64,000 bases of DNA, from NCBI RefSeq assembly GCF_001421715.1, contig NZ_LMKP01000044.1:154858-218857 (forward strand), read 5' to 3'. The stretch is from Sphingomonas sp. Leaf22. Its GTDB lineage: Bacteria; Pseudomonadota; Alphaproteobacteria; Sphingomonadales; Sphingomonadaceae. Below the pieces are notes generated by a model. That model had not been told where the DNA came from. It saw nothing but the letters and a program-made list of their open reading frames with translations, and made no database searches. Positions 48,689 through 57,589 of the stretch are shown here, piece after piece (within the stretch, counting starts at the first letter, position 1; the number at the start of each line of letters is the position of its first letter). Position numbers and translations under genes: made by a program.

Positions 48689-51477
48689 CAGAAGTTCACC
48701 CGCACGCCGGCCTGATAGCGGCGGCCGAACGTCTCACGCTCGATCGTGTAGCGGGCGTCGCGGACGTAGCGACGGCCGGGACCGTTCAGCAGGTTGCTGA
48801 AATTGCCGAACAGTTCGACCTGGCTGGTGACCGCATAGCGCAGCGAGGCGTCGAGTTCGTTATCCTTTGCCCAGTAGAAGTCGCCGCCGTCGACACCACG
48901 ATTGACACCGTTGATGACATCGAACGCACCTAAGTCATCGAGCCATCGCGAGCGGTTCTGATACTGAACCCGCGCCGAGAAGCCGTATTTCTCGTAATAG
49001 GCCCCGATATTGTACACCGCGTTCGACGCACCCGGCAGCGGTACGCGGCGGCCATCGGGGGTCTCGGCGCGGCTGCGGTTGAGCGTGGCGTTCAGCTGTA
49101 CGCCGAAGCCGCCTACCCAGTCGGGCAGGCCGAGATCGGTCACGAACGGATCGAGCTGCTGCTGGATCGCGCCCTCGACACCGAGGATCGAGCCGTCGCC
49201 GCCATTGTCGATGGTCGAATACAGGTATTGCGACCGGTCGACGCCGCCGAAGTTCAACAGATCATTGCCAACCGTCCGTGTCGTGTCGAACAGTACGCCA
49301 CGCAATCTCTTGTAATAGGCGCCGAACGACAGGAAACCGCTGGGGACAGCATAATATTCGACATAGGCGTCGACGCCCATCGCCTTTTCCGGCTTCGCTG
49401 CCGGATTGCCGCCCTCGATGGTGAAGTTTCCGTCATTGATCGACAGGTTCGGACGAAGCTGATCGTAATCAGGGCGTGCTGCGCCGGTGCTGAACGACAG
49501 CCGCGCCTTCGTATTTTCATCCACGTCGTAGTTGATGTGCAGGCTCGGATAAACCAGCGTCTGACTGGTTTTCACTTCGAGACGCTGCGGTCCGGTGCCG
49601 AACGCGCCGGAGTCATTGCGGATATGCTCGATCCGCGCGCCGCCGACGACATTGCCCCATTCGGTGACGACCGTCGCCATCGCATAGCCCGAATAGATGC
49701 GCTCGTTCACGTCATACAGGTTGGCGGTCTGGTCGACATAGCGGCCGACCGTCTTGGCGCGGTCGACGAGGTCGAGGAGCTGGTCCTTGCCGAAATACTG
49801 GAAGGTGTAGCCCAGCGGGATTTCGCCCTGGAATCCGCCGGGGATCGCGATCTGGCCATAGCCGGTCGGGATGTTGGCGGCGGCGAACTGCGCGGCGGTG
49901 TTCAGGTCGAGCAGGCGTTCGTCGACCGACTTGGTGCGATCGTCGAAGCGCAGGCCGACCGCAAAGGTCGTCTTGTCGCCGAACAGTCCGTCGACATCAT
50001 GCTGCACGTCGAGGCGCGCGGTATAGGCGTCGGTGGTGTCGGCCGCGAGCAGCGAGCGCAGGCGGACAAGTGAACGCGGGAAATCCTCGATCGCGGTCAC
50101 CCGGGCACCGCGGGCAAAGGTGCCATTGGTGTTGCGGATGGTCCGGAACAGCTGGACGCGTGCCAGTTGCGGATCGGTGAAGTCGTAGCCGACGGTCAGC
50201 CGGTTGGCGGCGTTCGCGCCGTTGGTGCCGAACGACGGGCTGTCATAGTTCAACTGTGCGGGCTGGGTCCGGTCGTCGATCGAGCGGCTATAATTGGCCC
50301 GCCACGATACGCGCCACGTGTCGAGATCATGGTCACCGCCCAGCGTGTTGGTGAACACCGACTGCTTGTACGCGCGCACGGTGAAGTTCGAATTCAGATC
50401 GATACCGTACACCGTGCCCTGAAGCGGGGTGTTGCCGGTGCAAATATCTGCATAGCCGGTCGTGCCGGTGGCCGGCGTCGCATTGACCGCGCAGGCAGCG
50501 GTTGCGGTCGACAGGCGTGACTGCTGATCGTCGAGATCGAAGATATAGTTGTTGCGCTGTTCGTCGTCCTGGAACGCCGAATAGATGGTTTCGGCGAAGA
50601 TGCGGTGGTCGGGCGACGGCTTCCAGTCGAGCCGGGTCGACAGCGCATAGTTCTTGCGGACGAGGCGATACAGCTTGTTCTCGGTTTCGCGTGCCCAGAT
50701 GCGGTCGGCAAAGCCCGGCCGCGCGTCCTGCGCCACGGTTTCCCAATCGGTCTCGAAATTGTCGGTGACCATGCCGCGCCGGTACAAGCTGGCCGACGAG
50801 GCAATGCCGAATTCACCGATGCCGGTGTCGAACCGGTCGGACACGACCAGCGATCCTTCGAATTCGCGACGGTCGCCCAGTTCGACCAGACCATAGGCGG
50901 CCTTGCCCGCGACATGGAACCCGTTCTGGTCGAAACCCGAACGGGTGATGATGTCGACATTGCCCGAAATGGTTTCGCCGACCATGTCCGGGGTCACCGC
51001 CTTGCGGACGATGATCTGCTTGGCGATCGCCGACGGAATTGAATCGAACCGGGCGGCGCGACCTTCGGGGCTGACGACGTTCACGCCGTCGAACGACAGC
51101 GTGGTCCAGCGCTTCGGCGCGCCGCGCAGGTTGACGTAGCGGGCCTGACCCTGGTCGCGCTCGACGCCGACACCGGGCAGGCGGCTGATCGCCTGAGCGA
51201 TGTTCTGGTCGGGCAGGCGACCGACCGCGTCGGAGGCGATGACCGAGACGAGCGCGGTGCTGTTGCGCTGGATTTCGAGCGCGGCGGCTTCGGATTCGGC
51301 GATCGGGCGGCTGCCGCGCACCACGATTTCCTGTTCCTCTTCGGGGGCCACCGGATCGGCGACGACCGGCATATCCTCGACCGGATCGGCCAGCGCGGCG
51401 ACGGGCAGGAACGCCGCGCCCGTCAGCAATGCGCGCACGACGACGGCCCGCGAGGACCGGGCGAAGATACCAACCAT
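48688..51477 (-). CDS. TonB-dependent receptor of the phytase operon
   Basis: This 929-aa receptor has a signal peptide (ending near AALAD), EEIVVRGSRPI, a plug (LPDQNIAQAISRLPGVGVE, VNLRGAPKRWTTLSFDG) and a barrel ending RYQAGVRVNF. The phytase gene follows with a one-base overlap, so its ligand is probably phytate or a breakdown product. An 18-bp palindrome stands about 20 bases upstream of the start ATG 51477. The receptor class is common in Sphingomonadales and Xanthomonadales phosphate and carbohydrate loci. Confidence 0.9.
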   Translation of the reverse strand: MVGIFARSSRAVVVRALLTGAAFLPVAALADPVEDMPVVADPVAPEEEQEIVVRGSRPIAESEAAALEIQRNSTALVSVIASDAVGRLPDQNIAQAISRLPGVGVERDQGQARYVNLRGAPKRWTTLSFDGVNVVSPEGRAARFDSIPSAIAKQIIVRKAVTPDMVGETISGNVDIITRSGFDQNGFHVAGKAAYGLVELGDRREFEGSLVVSDRFDTGIGEFGIASSASLYRRGMVTDNFETDWETVAQDARPGFADRIWARETENKLYRLVRKNYALSTRLDWKPSPDHRIFAETIYSAFQDDEQRNNYIFDLDDQQSRLSTATAACAVNATPATGTTGYADICTGNTPLQGTVYGIDLNSNFTVRAYKQSVFTNTLGGDHDLDTWRVSWRANYSRSIDDRTQPAQLNYDSPSFGTNGANAANRLTVGYDFTDPQLARVQLFRTIRNTNGTFARGARVTAIEDFPRSLVRLRSLLAADTTDAYTARLDVQHDVDGLFGDKTTFAVGLRFDDRTKSVDERLLDLNTAAQFAAANIPTGYGQIAIPGGFQGEIPLGYTFQYFGKDQLLDLVDRAKTVGRYVDQTANLYDVNERIYSGYAMATVVTEWGNVVGGARIEHIRNDSGAFGTGPQRLEVKTSQTLVYPSLHINYDVDENTKARLSFSTGAARPDYDQLRPNLSINDGNFTIEGGNPAAKPEKAMGVDAYVEYYAVPSGFLSFGAYYKRLRGVLFDTTRTVGNDLLNFGGVDRSQYLYSTIDNGGDGSILGVEGAIQQQLDPFVTDLGLPDWVGGFGVQLNATLNRSRAETPDGRRVPLPGASNAVYNIGAYYEKYGFSARVQYQNRSRWLDDLGAFDVINGVNRGVDGGDFYWAKDNELDASLRYAVTSQVELFGNFSNLLNGPGRRYVRDARYTIERETFGRRYQAGVRVNF

Positions 51478-51497
51478 GTCAGAAAGCCCCTTGTTAG

Positions 51498-51515
51498 GGG
51501 AGCGTTAACGCTCCC
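51498..51515. promoter_or_regulatory. 18-bp perfect palindrome upstream of the phytase operon
   Basis: GGGAGCGTTAACGCTCCC is fully palindromic and stands 21 bases before the receptor ATG. The TTAA/CG core resembles LacI-family operators, but no regulator gene is adjacent. It could also be a hairpin in the leader. Confidence 0.55.
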
Positions 51516-51584
51516 GCCTTGGGGCTGCCCCTGACGTCGGGGGGTGAAACGACGGTTACGGCCGCGTTACGTAATCATTACAAC

Positions 51585-51614
51585 GGGCGCTGTTGCCGAT
51601 CGGCAACAGCGCCC
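51585..51614. terminator. 30-bp perfect palindrome after msrB
   Basis: Two 15-base arms, GGGCGCTGTTGCCGA and its exact complement, meet without a loop at 51599/51600. It lies 33 bases past the msrB stop on the minus strand. The stem would be very stable, but the following bases are not T-rich, so it may be a terminator without a U-tract or a protein-binding site. Confidence 0.5.
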
Positions 51615-51646
51615 GCCTTTCGTGACCAGAAGGGAGCGTAGTTCGT

Positions 51647-52093
51647 CTATCCCTCTACCTGATCGACATACGCGCCATAGCCTTCGCTCTCCATCGCTTC
51701 GCGAGGGACGAAGCGCAGCGCAGCGGAGTTGATGCAGTAGCGCAGGCCACCGCGATCACGCGGACCATCGGGGAAGACGTGCCCCAAATGACTGTCGCCG
51801 CCCGCCGAGCGGACTTCGGTGCGGACCATGCCGTGCGTCGTGTCGTTCAGTTCGGCGACATTGGCGGGCTCGATCGGCTTGGTGAAGCTCGGCCAGCCGC
51901 AATGCGAATCGAACTTGTCGGCCGATGCGAACAAAGGTTCGCCCGACACGATGTCGACATAGAGGCCGGCGCGCTTCTCGTGCAGATATTCGCCGGTGCC
52001 GGGCCGTTCGGTGCCGCTCTCCTGCGTCACATGGAATTGTTCGGGAGTCAGGCGGGCGATTGCCGCCTCGGTCTTGCGATATTCGGTCATCAT
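51647..52093 (-). CDS. msrB: Peptide methionine-(R)-S-oxide reductase
   Basis: This 148-aa enzyme reduces methionine-R-sulfoxide in proteins. The family motifs are GTGEYLHEKRAGLYVD, SHCGWPSF, VRTEVRSAGGDSHLGHVF and RYCINSAAL with the catalytic Cys. The two CxxC zinc pairs of many MsrB proteins are absent, as in the zinc-free group. Two Met codons start the frame. It stands alone, with the dienelactone hydrolase gene 60 bases downstream of its start on the same strand. Confidence 0.95.
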   Translation of the reverse strand: MMTEYRKTEAAIARLTPEQFHVTQESGTERPGTGEYLHEKRAGLYVDIVSGEPLFASADKFDSHCGWPSFTKPIEPANVAELNDTTHGMVRTEVRSAGGDSHLGHVFPDGPRDRGGLRYCINSAALRFVPREAMESEGYGAYVDQVEG

Positions 52094-52152
52094 GGGCTTC
52101 CGTACTGAGGTGCCGGATAGATGGGGGCGCGACGGCGGGTTCGCAAAGCCGG

Positions 52153-52863
52153 TCAGAACAACTCGCCGAGGAACGCGACGACCGACGCCCAGGACCGGCG
52201 ATCGGCATCGGCATCATAGGCCATGCCCTTCTCCGGCGCAGCGGCATGGGGGTTGGTGAAGGCGTGCATCGCCCGGCCATGCGCGTGCAACTGCCAGTCG
52301 GCATGCCGCGCGCCCATTTCCTCGGCAAAGACCAGCACCTTGTCCGGCGCGGCCATCGGGTCCTGCCAGCCATGTTCGACCAGCACCTTCGCCGCGATCG
52401 GGCCGTGACCGCCCAGATCGTTGCCATCGAGCATGCCGTGCAGGCTGACCACGCCCACCACGCCGTCGGCCCCGCCGCGCGCGAGGTCGAGGGCGCACAG
52501 CCCACCGAAGCAATAGCCGATCGCCGCGATCTTCGTCGCGTCCACCCGGTCGAGCGACGCGGCGAACGCAACGCCTGCGCGCATCCGCTGCAACAACGCG
52601 GCGCGATCGGACAGGAACGGGCCGATCAGATGGCTGTTGTCGCCCGCCGGATCGCCTTGCACGTCCTTGCCGAACATATCGATCGCGATGCCGACATAGC
52701 CAAGTTCGGCGAGCCGCTCGGCAGTCCGATGCTCGTCCTCGCCGCGTCCGGCCCATTGGTGCGCGATCAGCACGGCGGGGGCCGGGCCGTCCCCGGCGGG
52801 GAACACCACGCCCGCCTGCAACACCGTGTCGCCGTCGCGATAGTCGAACTGCTGCACCGTCAT
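52153..52863 (-). CDS. Dienelactone hydrolase family protein
   Basis: The 236-aa alpha/beta hydrolase has the DLH nucleophile motif GYCFGGLCAL with Cys in place of Ser, the oxyanion region AHQWAGR and the catalytic His in MHAFTNP. The substrate is unknown; members hydrolyse lactones and esters. ATG 52863 follows a promoter-sized gap shared with the divergent GH16 gene. The frame is open far upstream (to 53817), but only as a shadow of the GH16 gene. Confidence 0.9.
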   Translation of the reverse strand: MTVQQFDYRDGDTVLQAGVVFPAGDGPAPAVLIAHQWAGRGEDEHRTAERLAELGYVGIAIDMFGKDVQGDPAGDNSHLIGPFLSDRAALLQRMRAGVAFAASLDRVDATKIAAIGYCFGGLCALDLARGGADGVVGVVSLHGMLDGNDLGGHGPIAAKVLVEHGWQDPMAAPDKVLVFAEEMGARHADWQLHAHGRAMHAFTNPHAAAPEKGMAYDADADRRSWASVVAFLGELF

Positions 52864-52995
52864 TCGTCCTGCTCCATGATGGGAAAGTCGCGCGCTGAAC
52901 GGTCGGACCGGCTGGGGGGTTGCGCGTGGCCGGGTCCGCTTCGTACGATGCCGGCGAAGCGCCGGAATACGGGCGCGATTGCAGGAGGTTGCGCG

Positions 52996-53838
52996 ATGTG
53001 GATGGTGTGGGCGACGATGGCGGCGGGGATCGCCACCGCCGGGGTGGCGCAGGACGCCCCGACGCTGGGTGCCAGCAACCATGCGGTCGATATCGCCATC
53101 GCGCCACCCGCCGGCGCGCCGACCTTTGCCGACGAATTTACCGGCAAGACCATCGACCCCGCCCATTGGCGCTTCGATACCAGCCGCAATCGTGACGGCT
53201 GGTACAATAACGAGCGGCAATATTATGCGCCCGCCGACACCCCTGCCAATGCCCGGATCGCCGATGGCGCGCTGGTGATCGAGGCGCGGCGGGAGAAACC
53301 GAAGGGCGGCGATTCCGGCGGACAGGACTATACCTCCGCCCGGATCGTGTCGGTGAAGCCGATGGGCTATGGCTTTTACGACATTCGCGCGAAGCTGCCG
53401 TGCGGGCGTGGCATCTGGCCGGCGCTGTGGATGCTGCCGCCCGATGGCAAATGGCCCGACGAGGGCGAGATCGATATCCTCGAACTGGTCGGCTACGAAC
53501 CCGATCTGGTCCATGCGACGCTGCACACGGCCAAATTCAACCACGCCCGGGGCACGCAACGCGGCGGATCGCGCAAGATGACCGACGTTTGCGGCCAATG
53601 GCACAACTACCAATTCGACTGGACCCCGCAGGCGATCACCATCGGCATCGACGGGCGCGGCTATATGCGCGTCGCCAACGACCAGCCGGGCGGGCGCGCG
53701 GCATGGCCGTTCGACCGGCCGTTCGACCTGATCCTGAACGTCGCGGTCGGCGGCGACTGGGGCGGCAAGATGGGCATCGACGACAGCAAGTTCCCGCAAT
53801 CGATGCAGGTCGATCATGTCCGCTACTGGCGGCGCTGA
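52996..53838 (+). CDS. GH16 family glycoside hydrolase (beta-glucanase-like), secreted
   Basis: This 280-aa protein has a signal peptide (MWMVWATMAAGIATAGVAQ) and a GH16 jelly roll. The catalytic motif is DEGEIDILE (nucleophile Glu, Asp, acid/base Glu), followed by VHATLHTAKFNH and FDLILNVAVGGDWGG. It should cut beta-1,3- or beta-1,3-1,4-glucans such as laminarin. AGGAGG seven bases before ATG 52996 fixes the start, although the open frame goes back to 51925. Its stop overlaps the convergent phosphatase gene by 16 bases. Confidence 0.92.
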   Translation: MWMVWATMAAGIATAGVAQDAPTLGASNHAVDIAIAPPAGAPTFADEFTGKTIDPAHWRFDTSRNRDGWYNNERQYYAPADTPANARIADGALVIEARREKPKGGDSGGQDYTSARIVSVKPMGYGFYDIRAKLPCGRGIWPALWMLPPDGKWPDEGEIDILELVGYEPDLVHATLHTAKFNHARGTQRGGSRKMTDVCGQWHNYQFDWTPQAITIGIDGRGYMRVANDQPGGRAAWPFDRPFDLILNVAVGGDWGGKMGIDDSKFPQSMQVDHVRYWRR

Positions 53839-54371
53839 AGCGCGACGATCTCACCACAGGCGGGGATGAAGTCGACCGCGCGGGCGAGCGAATGGCCGCC
53901 GAGCACCGCGCGCAGCGTCGCGATCGGTCCGCCATGCGCGACGACCAGCACGCTCGGTTCGCGGGGCAGCGCCGCCCATGCGGCCAGCACCCGCTCGGCA
54001 AGGTCGCGTCCGCTCTCCCCGTCACCGGGGCGGTAGGTTTCGGGATCGGTCATCATCCGGTCCATCTCCGCCCCCGTCTCGCGCCAGATCGCGTTCCACG
54101 ACCGGCCCTCCCACTTGCCGAAGTCGCGTTCGAGCCAGCGGGGATCGGTCGTGACGACGATGTCGCCGCCGCGCGCGATCCGCTCGGCCAGCCGCCCGGT
54201 GCGGAGTGCGCCCGAATGGACGATCGCGTCGATCGCGGTAGCGGCGAGGTCGGCGACGATCCGCGCCGCCAGTGTCTGGCCCTCGCGACTCCACCCCATG
54301 TCGGAACGGCCATAGCAGCGCCCAGCCCAAGCCTTCGCAACCGGCGGATGGCGCAGCAGCAACACCTTCAC
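53823..54371 (-). CDS. cobC: Histidine phosphatase, probable alpha-ribazole phosphatase
   Basis: The 182-aa protein has the phosphohistidine motif LLLRHPPVAKAWAGRCYG, ERDFGKWEG and VVAHGGPIATLRA. As last gene of the cobalamin operon it probably removes the phosphate from alpha-ribazole 5'-phosphate. In the motif the usual RHG is RHP, as in other CobC-type enzymes (RHPP.A..G..YG). GTG 54371 overlaps the cobS stop as GTGA. Confidence 0.85.
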   Translation of the reverse strand: MKVLLLRHPPVAKAWAGRCYGRSDMGWSREGQTLAARIVADLAATAIDAIVHSGALRTGRLAERIARGGDIVVTTDPRWLERDFGKWEGRSWNAIWRETGAEMDRMMTDPETYRPGDGESGRDLAERVLAAWAALPREPSVLVVAHGGPIATLRAVLGGHSLARAVDFIPACGEIVALQRRQ

Positions 54372-55141
54372 CGCGCGGCGACCGCCAGCAGCAGCGCCAA
54401 CTGCCCCATCGCCGCCGCGAAGCCGAGACAGTCGCCGGTACTCCCCCCGATCCGTTGGACAAGGAACCGGCGCAGCCAGAGCAACAACAGGAGCATTGCG
54501 GCAAACGCCGCTCCCGTCGCGCCGGGCCGCAGCCACAGGATCGGCGCGAGGCCGGGCAGCGCCAGCACCCCCGCCAGCGCCAGCCGCCCCGGCGGCATCC
54601 GCCCGGCACGCACCGCCATCCCCGCGCCGCTGCCGACCGGGGCGACGATCGCCGCCAGCGTCACCGCGCACAGCCGCCCCGCCGTCGCCGCGCCGACGAT
54701 CGCCGCCGCCGCGACCGGGGCCGGCAATGCGACCATCGCCGCGATCCGCAGCACCACGCTCAACGCCAGCCCGAGCGCGCCATAGCTGCCGATGCGGCTG
54801 TCCTTCATGATCGTCAGCGCGCGCTCGCCCGACGCGGTGCCGCCGAACGCATCGCAGAAATCGGCGACCGCATCCTCGTGAAACGCGCCGGTCAGCAACG
54901 CCTCGACGATCAGTGCCAGCGTCGCCGCGACCAGTGGCGGCCAGAACCAGCCGGCAACGACGAACACCCCCGCCGTCACCGCGCCGATCAGCGTGCCGAC
55001 CGGCGGCAGCCACGCCATCGCCCGCGCCAGCCCCGCCGCCGCCTGTTGCGCCGTCAGCCGGGCGAGGATCGGCACCGGCAGCCGGGTGAGGAACTGGACC
55101 GCCAGCAACGGCGCGGCCCAGCGCGGCACGTCAGTCGGCAC
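54368..55141 (-). CDS. cobS: Adenosylcobinamide-GDP ribazoletransferase (cobalamin synthase)
   Basis: This 257-aa membrane enzyme joins alpha-ribazole to adenosylcobinamide-GDP. Typical segments are LAVQFLTRLPVP near the N-terminus, TGAFHEDAVADFCDAFGG and ALTIMKDSRIGSYGALGL, with several membrane helices. The start is GTG 55141 (11-base overlap with cobT) or GTG 55129; GGGGCGGA upstream favours 55141. The downstream phosphatase gene overlaps by four bases. Confidence 0.92.
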   Translation of the reverse strand: MPTDVPRWAAPLLAVQFLTRLPVPILARLTAQQAAAGLARAMAWLPPVGTLIGAVTAGVFVVAGWFWPPLVAATLALIVEALLTGAFHEDAVADFCDAFGGTASGERALTIMKDSRIGSYGALGLALSVVLRIAAMVALPAPVAAAAIVGAATAGRLCAVTLAAIVAPVGSGAGMAVRAGRMPPGRLALAGVLALPGLAPILWLRPGATGAAFAAMLLLLLWLRRFLVQRIGGSTGDCLGFAAAMGQLALLLAVAAR

Positions 55142-56135
55142 GATCCGCCCCGATCTGATCGAGCCGCACCACGTCGTTGAGCAGCGCCGACGCGGCATCG
55201 AGCAGCGGCAATGCCGTCAGCGCGCCGCTTCCCTCGCCCAGCCGCATCTCCCAGTCGAGCACCGGCGTCAGCCCGAGCGCGGCAAGCGCCGCCTGATGCC
55301 CCGGCTCGGCCGAACGATGCCCCGCGATCATCGCCTTCGCACTGCCCGGCGCGAGCGTCTGCGCGATCAAGGCGGCGGCGGTGGCGACATAGCCGTCGAG
55401 CAGCAGCGTCACCCCCCGCGCTGCGCCCGCCGCATAGAAGCCGGCCATCCCCGCGATTTCATAGCCCGCGACCGACGCGATCGCTGCACGCGGATCGACC
55501 ACGCCCCGTGCGCGGTCGGTCGCTACGGCAACGACGCGGCGCTTGGCGGCAAGCACCGTGTCGTCCGCCCCTGCCCCGCGCCCGACCGCCGCTTGCGCGT
55601 CGAGTCCGGTCAGCAGCGCGGTCAGGCAGGCGGCCGGGGTCGTGTTGCCGATCCCCATTTCCCCGGCGATCAGCAGCACCGCGCCTTCGTCGATGGCGCG
55701 CTCCGCCTCGCCGGCACCGATACCCCACGCCGCATCGAACTGCGCCACGGTCATCGCCGGCCCGGTCCCCAGCGGCGCGGTGCCGTCGGCCACGCGGGCA
55801 TCGCGGAAGAACGACGGTCCCGCGACCCGCGCACCCGTCATGCCGACATCGACCAGCCGCAACGGGCAATCGGCGGCAGCGGCCAGCGCGTTGCTGGTCG
55901 CTTGGGCACACAGGATGGTCGCGACCATCATCGCCGTCACCTCGGACGGCCATGCCGACACGCCCTCCGCCACACAGCCATGGTCGCCCGCGAACAACAC
56001 CGCCTGTCGGGGCGAGGTCCGCGCGTCGATCCGCCGCTGCGTCAGCGCCAGCTCGGTCGCCAGCGTCTCCAGCCGTCCCATCGCCCCGCGCGGTTTGGCC
56101 AGCGCGTCGAGATGCGCGCGAATGTCGTCGATCAT
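55131..56135 (-). CDS. cobT: Nicotinate-nucleotide--dimethylbenzimidazole phosphoribosyltransferase
   Basis: The 334-aa enzyme activates dimethylbenzimidazole for the lower ligand of B12. It shows LDALAKPRGAMGRLETLA, VLFAGDHGCVAEGVSAWP, GEMGIGNTTPAACL and the late catalytic Glu segment DWEMRLGEGSGALTALPLL. ATG 56135 overlaps the cobQ stop as ATGA, so the longer frame to 56318 is not used. Confidence 0.95.
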   Translation of the reverse strand: MIDDIRAHLDALAKPRGAMGRLETLATELALTQRRIDARTSPRQAVLFAGDHGCVAEGVSAWPSEVTAMMVATILCAQATSNALAAAADCPLRLVDVGMTGARVAGPSFFRDARVADGTAPLGTGPAMTVAQFDAAWGIGAGEAERAIDEGAVLLIAGEMGIGNTTPAACLTALLTGLDAQAAVGRGAGADDTVLAAKRRVVAVATDRARGVVDPRAAIASVAGYEIAGMAGFYAAGAARGVTLLLDGYVATAAALIAQTLAPGSAKAMIAGHRSAEPGHQAALAALGLTPVLDWEMRLGEGSGALTALPLLDAASALLNDVVRLDQIGADRAD

Positions 56136-57589
56136 GGGGCCTCCCCGGCAATGTCCAGCAATGCGTCGATATCCAGCGCCGCTTCGAGCGCCCGCGCCAC
56201 CCCGTCTAGCGCGGCGTCGATACCCTCGCGCCGGTCGAGCGGGTCGGCCTGTGCGCCGATCCGCCGCAACAGGCTCGCGCGGGCGCTGGCGGCATCGAAC
56301 AGGCCGTGGACATAGCAACCGGCGATCTGCCCGTCGCGCGCGACTGCACCGTCCGGCGTCCCATCGGCGAAGCGCAGCAGCGGCGGCGCGCCCGGCGCGA
56401 CGGTCGTGACGCCGGCATGTATTTCATACCCGGCGAACGCGGCACCATCGACCAACGTCCCCGTGATCGGCCGCGTCGTTTTCACCCCCGCGATCACCGT
56501 ATCGATCGGCAGCAGACCCAGCCCGGCGACCCGCCCCGCCGGTCCCTCGATCCCGTCGGGGTCGGCAATCGATGCCCCCAGCATCTGATACCCCCCGCAA
56601 ATCCCCAGCACCTGCCCGCCGCGCCGGACATGCGCGGCAAGGTCGATATCCCACCCCTGTTCGCGCAGGAACGCGAGGTCGGCGATCGTCGCCTTGGTCC
56701 CCGGCAGGATGACCAGCGCGGCATCGCCCGGCAGTGGCTGGCCGGGCGGGATCATCCGCAGCCGCACCGCCGGATCGTGCGCCAGCGCGTCGAAATCGTC
56801 GAAATTGGCGATGCGCGACAGCATCGGCACCGCGATCAGCGGGCCTTCGCCGCGCTCGGCCCCGCGACCCAGCGCCACCGCATCCTCGGCGGGCAGGCGC
56901 GCGGCGTCCGCTAGCCATGTTACCAGCCCGATGTCGCGCCAGCCGGTCCGCGCGACGATCTCCGCGCGACCATCGTCGAACAGCGCCGGATCGCCGCGAA
57001 ACTTGTTGACCAGGAAGCCGCGGATCATCGCCGCGTCCTGCGGGTCGATCACCGCCTGCGTCCCGACCAGCGCCGCGATCACCCCGCCGCGATCGATATC
57101 GCCGGCCAGCACCACCGGCACCCCCGCCGCCCGCGCAAAGCCCATGTTCGCGATGTCGCCGGCACGCAGGTTGATCTCGGCGGGCGATCCCGCGCCCTCG
57201 ACCACCACGATATCGGCATCGGCCGACAATCGGCGATAGGCCGCCAGCACCTCCGCCAGCAATTCCGGCCGCCGCCGCCGGTAATCGCCCGCCGCCATCG
57301 TGCCCGCGACCCGCCCGCCGACGACCAGTTGCGACGTGCGGTCGCTCTGCGGTTTCAGCAGGACCGGGTTCATGGTCGTAGTCGGCGGCACCCGGCACGC
57401 CATCGCCTGCAACGCCTGCGCCCGGCCGATCTCGCCGCCATCGGCGCAAACGGCAGCGTTGTTCGACATATTCTGCGCCTTGAACGGGCGCACTCTGAGG
57501 CCGCGATCGGTCAGCAGCCGGCACAGCCCGGCGACCAGCACCGATTTGCCGACATCCGATCCGGTCCCCTGAATCATTACCGCAGCCAT
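56132..57589 (-). CDS. cobQ: Cobyric acid synthase
   Basis: This 485-aa amidotransferase adds four amides to adenosylcobyrinic acid a,c-diamide. It has the P-loop MIQGTGSDVGKS, FKAQNMSNNAAV, the GATase segment GICGGYQMLG with the nucleophile Cys, and the late YVHGLFD. ATG 57589 (13-base overlap with cbiB) and ATG 57577 (TAATG junction) are both possible; I prefer 57589 because of the usual residues before MIQGTG. Together with CbiB it suggests that the cell can process imported corrinoids as far as the cobyric acid step. Confidence 0.94.
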   Translation of the reverse strand: MAAVMIQGTGSDVGKSVLVAGLCRLLTDRGLRVRPFKAQNMSNNAAVCADGGEIGRAQALQAMACRVPPTTTMNPVLLKPQSDRTSQLVVGGRVAGTMAAGDYRRRRPELLAEVLAAYRRLSADADIVVVEGAGSPAEINLRAGDIANMGFARAAGVPVVLAGDIDRGGVIAALVGTQAVIDPQDAAMIRGFLVNKFRGDPALFDDGRAEIVARTGWRDIGLVTWLADAARLPAEDAVALGRGAERGEGPLIAVPMLSRIANFDDFDALAHDPAVRLRMIPPGQPLPGDAALVILPGTKATIADLAFLREQGWDIDLAAHVRRGGQVLGICGGYQMLGASIADPDGIEGPAGRVAGLGLLPIDTVIAGVKTTRPITGTLVDGAAFAGYEIHAGVTTVAPGAPPLLRFADGTPDGAVARDGQIAGCYVHGLFDAASARASLLRRIGAQADPLDRREGIDAALDGVARALEAALDIDALLDIAGEAP

